A stretch of DNA of 64,000 nucleotides, taken from NCBI RefSeq assembly GCF_001761465.1, contig NZ_CP017479.1, positions 620,001 through 684,000 on the forward strand, written 5' to 3'. Below are positions 61,600 to 64,000 of the stretch, one piece after another. The first letter of the stretch is position 1; each line of letters begins with the position of its first letter. Source of the DNA: Flavobacterium gilvum. Its GTDB lineage: Bacteria; Bacteroidota; Bacteroidia; Flavobacteriales; Flavobacteriaceae. Under the pieces are notes generated by a model, which worked only from the letters and a program-made list of their open reading frames with translations, made no database searches and was not told where the DNA came from. A program made the translations under genes and the position numbers.

Positions 61600-62688
61600 T
61601 TACAAATGTACCACACCGATTTCGGTTCCTATGTACACAAGTGCTTTTTTTACTACTTTGAAACCCATTTTCTCAATCGCCTCTGTATAATTTTCCAATT
61701 GATAATTATACTTTTGATTCGGAAGCCCTGTTTTATAATCCAATAAAAAAACTTCTTTTGCTTTATTGATAACTATTCTGTCTGGTTTAACGGTACTTCC
61801 CTCTTTTTGAATAATTGTTTTTTCATTTAAAACTTCATTTCCTTCGACAAAATAATCTGCTAAATTCGGATGATTTACTATTTCATTAATGGAATTATAA
61901 ACGATATCTTTTTGAAGTATGGTAATCAATCCGTTTTCGATGGCTTTATTTATTGCCAATTCCACATCATTTTTTGTTGCCACAAATGAAAGTATTTCGT
62001 GTATCACATTACCAAATTCGATTGCTTCCAATTGATGCGTTCCCCACATCAAGGCTTCCTTTTGGGCAATTTTTATACTTTTGGGATTCAACATTTCTGA
62101 AACCACGGGAATATTTTTGGAAGTATCGATATGTTTCTCCTTTTTAGACAATTTTACTGAACTCCCAAATTCATGTTCTAATTTATTTTCATCATAAAGA
62201 CCTTTGTGGTGTAAATATTTTATAAAAAACGAAGCCATATTGCTTGGATATTCTCCATCTTTTTTTGGTTTTATATTTTGTGAAATAACATACAATTGCT
62301 CTTCGGCTCTTGTTAATGCAACGTATAACACATTTATATTATCCAACAATTCTTCCTGCTTTTTTAAATTATAAACCGCCGAAGCTTCTTCTCCAAATTC
62401 TTCGATAGCACTACTATTATCTACAAGTACCTTTGGCATATCCAAATCTTTTTCTTCCGCATTGAGCCACAACTTATCTTTTGGTTTTCTGTTATAATCT
62501 TCTTCGGCAAAAGGCATGATTACAACTGGAAATTCCAACCCTTTTGATTTATGAATTGTCATGATTCGAACCGCATTTGTCCCTTCGGGCGAAGGAATAC
62601 TAAATTTCTCCGAATTTTTATCCCAATAATTCAAAAAATCTGAAATTCCTGCTTGATTGCGAACATCCCGTTCCAAAACAATATCCAA
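61600..62688 (-). CDS. AddA-like UvrD helicase-nuclease, C-terminal fragment after a frameshift
   Basis: The open frame from an internal ATG gives 362 residues, but homologous reading (NAYVQYFLDIVLERD) extends up to about 62708. It holds helicase motifs V/VI (MTIHKSKGLEFPVVIMPF, INVLYVALTRAEEQLYV) and a C-terminal PD-(D/E)XK nuclease (DRIVINKAKEVFLLDYKTG, YQLENYTEAI). It is the continuation of the ORF at 62631-64000, out of frame by one base; one extra base near the G6 run of the transcript would join them. Partner of the AddB-like protein. Whether the product is made depends on whether the shift is real. Confidence 0.8.
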   Translation of the reverse strand: MDIVLERDVRNQAGISDFLNYWDKNSEKFSIPSPEGTNAVRIMTIHKSKGLEFPVVIMPFAEEDYNRKPKDKLWLNAEEKDLDMPKVLVDNSSAIEEFGEEASAVYNLKKQEELLDNINVLYVALTRAEEQLYVISQNIKPKKDGEYPSNMASFFIKYLHHKGLYDENKLEHEFGSSVKLSKKEKHIDTSKNIPVVSEMLNPKSIKIAQKEALMWGTHQLEAIEFGNVIHEILSFVATKNDVELAINKAIENGLITILQKDIVYNSINEIVNHPNLADYFVEGNEVLNEKTIIQKEGSTVKPDRIVINKAKEVFLLDYKTGLPNQKYNYQLENYTEAIEKMGFKVVKKALVYIGTEIGVVHL

Positions 62689-64000
62689 AAAATATTGAAC
62701 GTAAGCATTCCCCTCCCCCCGTCTCCTTGGGAGGTAGTTGGGGGGAGGAATTTTGAAACAATAATTTCGACCGCCTCGTACAGTGATTTTTTTCTAATAT
62801 TTTGAAAAGAAAGTTCAACGTTACAGTTTTCAAGCCATTTTTCGAAAGCCCTTTCCTCTTTCAACTCCATCCCTTTGGCAATGAAATCGTGAACGGGTAA
62901 TTCATTTTGCTTTTTTTGTGCCAAATATTGCAAAAAGTTGGCTTTTGACTCTAAATCCGAACTGTTCTTCAAATACTTTAATATATTGATAATCAATCGA
63001 ACTTCAGTCGCATTCTGAATCATCAATGTTTCTGAGGACAAAAGCGGGATCCCTTGCTCTGTCATATAATTGGCAACTGCAATTCCCTGACTTCTTTTTC
63101 TGGTTAGAATCACAATGTCTTTGTATTCAAACCCTTCTTTTAGAACTTTTTGAATTGTATTTAATGTTGCCAAAACATACAAATCTGCTTTATCCAAAAC
63201 CTCTTCGTCCTCTTCTGGATTTTCAATTTCGGACAAAAAAGAAATATTTACATAACCGCCTACTTTATCATTTATCTTTTGATGGCTATGATTTTCGTAT
63301 AAATCTTTATAATCGGGATTACTGAATTCATTAGACAATAATTGAAAAAAATCATTATTGAACTCAATTACCTCCGAATAACTTCTATAATTTTTATCTA
63401 AATGTTCTAATTTTTTCTCAGGATTACTGAATGGATTTTGGTCTTTACTCAACTCAATAAACTGCTCCGCTTTTCCGCCACGCCAACGGTAAATAGACTG
63501 TTTTGGATCGCCAACAATCATCAAAGTTCCTTTTTGACCCGAATCATCCTGCCCCGCGAGCGCATTATCAATAAGCGGAATCAGGTTTTGCCATTGCATT
63601 TCGGAAGTGTCCTGAAATTCGTCTATAAAAAAGTGACGATACCGCTCACCCAATCGTTCATATATAAAAGGAGCGGGTTGATTTTGTATTTCGTTGTGAA
63701 TAATCGCATTGAATTCGGAAATCGAAAGAACATTTTGCTCGCTTTGAATTTTGGCCAATTCATTGCTTACCGTATTTAATAATGATAACGGAGTGATATT
63801 TTTAAGGAACGCTTTATAAAAATTTCGTTTTTCAAAATTCTTGTAAATTCCCGAAAGAGTCTGCAGTAAAACTGGAATAATATTTTCTATTACCGCTCGG
63901 TCTTTTGCTGTTTTATTGATGGCTATGTCCTCAAACTCCCGAAACATTTTATTCTTGGAATTAAATTTTCCATCCACAATGCTTTGAAGATGGTTGGGAA
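62631..64000 (-). CDS. AddA-like UvrD helicase, N-terminal part (frameshifted; runs off the right window edge)
   Basis: At least 456 residues are visible and the frame stays open past 64000. Helicase motifs II to IV are seen: HFFIDEFQDTSEMQWQNLIP, MIVGDPKQSIYRWRGG, and LDKNYRSYSEVIEFNN. The normal reading ends at about KKSLYEAVEIIVSKF (near 62750), after which a GC-rich palindrome is translated (LPPTTSQGDGGRG) and the frame ends 26 codons later. The rest of the protein continues in another frame (61600-62688). Together they would be a RecB/AddA-type repair helicase-nuclease; here it is broken, slipped over, or a sequencing artefact. Confidence 0.8.
   Translation of the reverse strand, partial: PNHLQSIVDGKFNSKNKMFREFEDIAINKTAKDRAVIENIIPVLLQTLSGIYKNFEKRNFYKAFLKNITPLSLLNTVSNELAKIQSEQNVLSISEFNAIIHNEIQNQPAPFIYERLGERYRHFFIDEFQDTSEMQWQNLIPLIDNALAGQDDSGQKGTLMIVGDPKQSIYRWRGGKAEQFIELSKDQNPFSNPEKKLEHLDKNYRSYSEVIEFNNDFFQLLSNEFSNPDYKDLYENHSHQKINDKVGGYVNISFLSEIENPEEDEEVLDKADLYVLATLNTIQKVLKEGFEYKDIVILTRKRSQGIAVANYMTEQGIPLLSSETLMIQNATEVRLIINILKYLKNSSDLESKANFLQYLAQKKQNELPVHDFIAKGMELKEERAFEKWLENCNVELSFQNIRKKSLYEAVEIIVSKFLPPTTSQGDGGRGMLTFNIFWILFWNGMFAIKQEFQIF
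62711..62749. repeat. GC-rich palindrome inside the AddA-like gene at the frameshift
   Basis: CCTCCCCCC (62712-62720) and GGGGGGAGG (62740-62748) are perfect 9-bp arms around an inner TCTCCTTGGGAGG hairpin. Two homopolymers of six identical bases lie in it. Composition contrasts with the flanking AT-rich code, and homologous reading frames meet exactly on either side of it. Confidence 0.75.

Overview
The window is chromosomal DNA of a Flavobacterium-like member of the Bacteroidetes. It is AT-rich and coding-dense. Promoters fit the phylum's TTTG-N17-23-TAnnTTTG pattern. Diagnostic genes include a fused MurF-alanine racemase, M56/BlaR1 and TonB_C signalling proteins, a LytS/LytTR pair, an OmpA protein with thrombospondin-type repeats, and sdhC-sdhA-sdhB. 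I see one tRNA (Leu, UAG) and no rRNA, CRISPR array, phage or transposase gene.

Layout. 1-5700: a BlaI/BlaR1 operon with two operator-like sites over its promoter, then a sigma factor / TonB_C membrane protein pair with two WG-repeat proteins. 5800-13600: dipeptidase, tRNA-Leu, riboflavin synthase, pdxA, and the DUF177-rpmF-fabH-accB-accC block of ribosome and fatty-acid genes. 13600-24300: secreted peptidases, an FAD oxidoreductase, mtgA, a TonB receptor with a His/Cys-rich companion, asd and mscL, separated by repeat-rich gaps. 24800-36600: murF-alr, a toxin-antitoxin pair, an S41 protease, tdk, rsmI, hopJ, recJ and an MFS transporter. 36600-40800: a module of two TlpA-like half-proteins plus a LytS/LytTR system. 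40800-49200: lpxH, queD, an Ig-like lipoprotein, a nitrilase and the sdh operon, which carries an extra DUF2846 gene. 49500-64000: HMG-CoA synthase, aminopeptidase P, an AIM24-like protein, AbiH, a hydrolase, AddB-like and AddA-like recombination proteins, OmpA and kbl.

The most unusual content is at the level of genome rearrangement. (a) Two accessory regulatory modules sit directly downstream of minus-strand housekeeping genes, the M20 dipeptidase and lpxH. In both cases a short displaced copy of the housekeeping gene's own 3' end remains on the far side of the module. (b) Two small palindromic elements with similar TTAAGTTAA-type ends are bounded by direct repeats. One splits an older repeat and the other splits a transcription terminator, so both insertions can be reconstructed. 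(c) GC-rich palindromes lie inside two coding sequences: in frame in murF-alr, and at the exact point where the AddA-like helicase loses its reading frame. (d) Three copies of a TAGCCC...GCAACGAAAAGC element share their ends but differ in the central hairpin. I did not find a single self-contained new system. The gene-end module insertions and the sigma / twin-TonB_C pair are the best candidates for follow-up.
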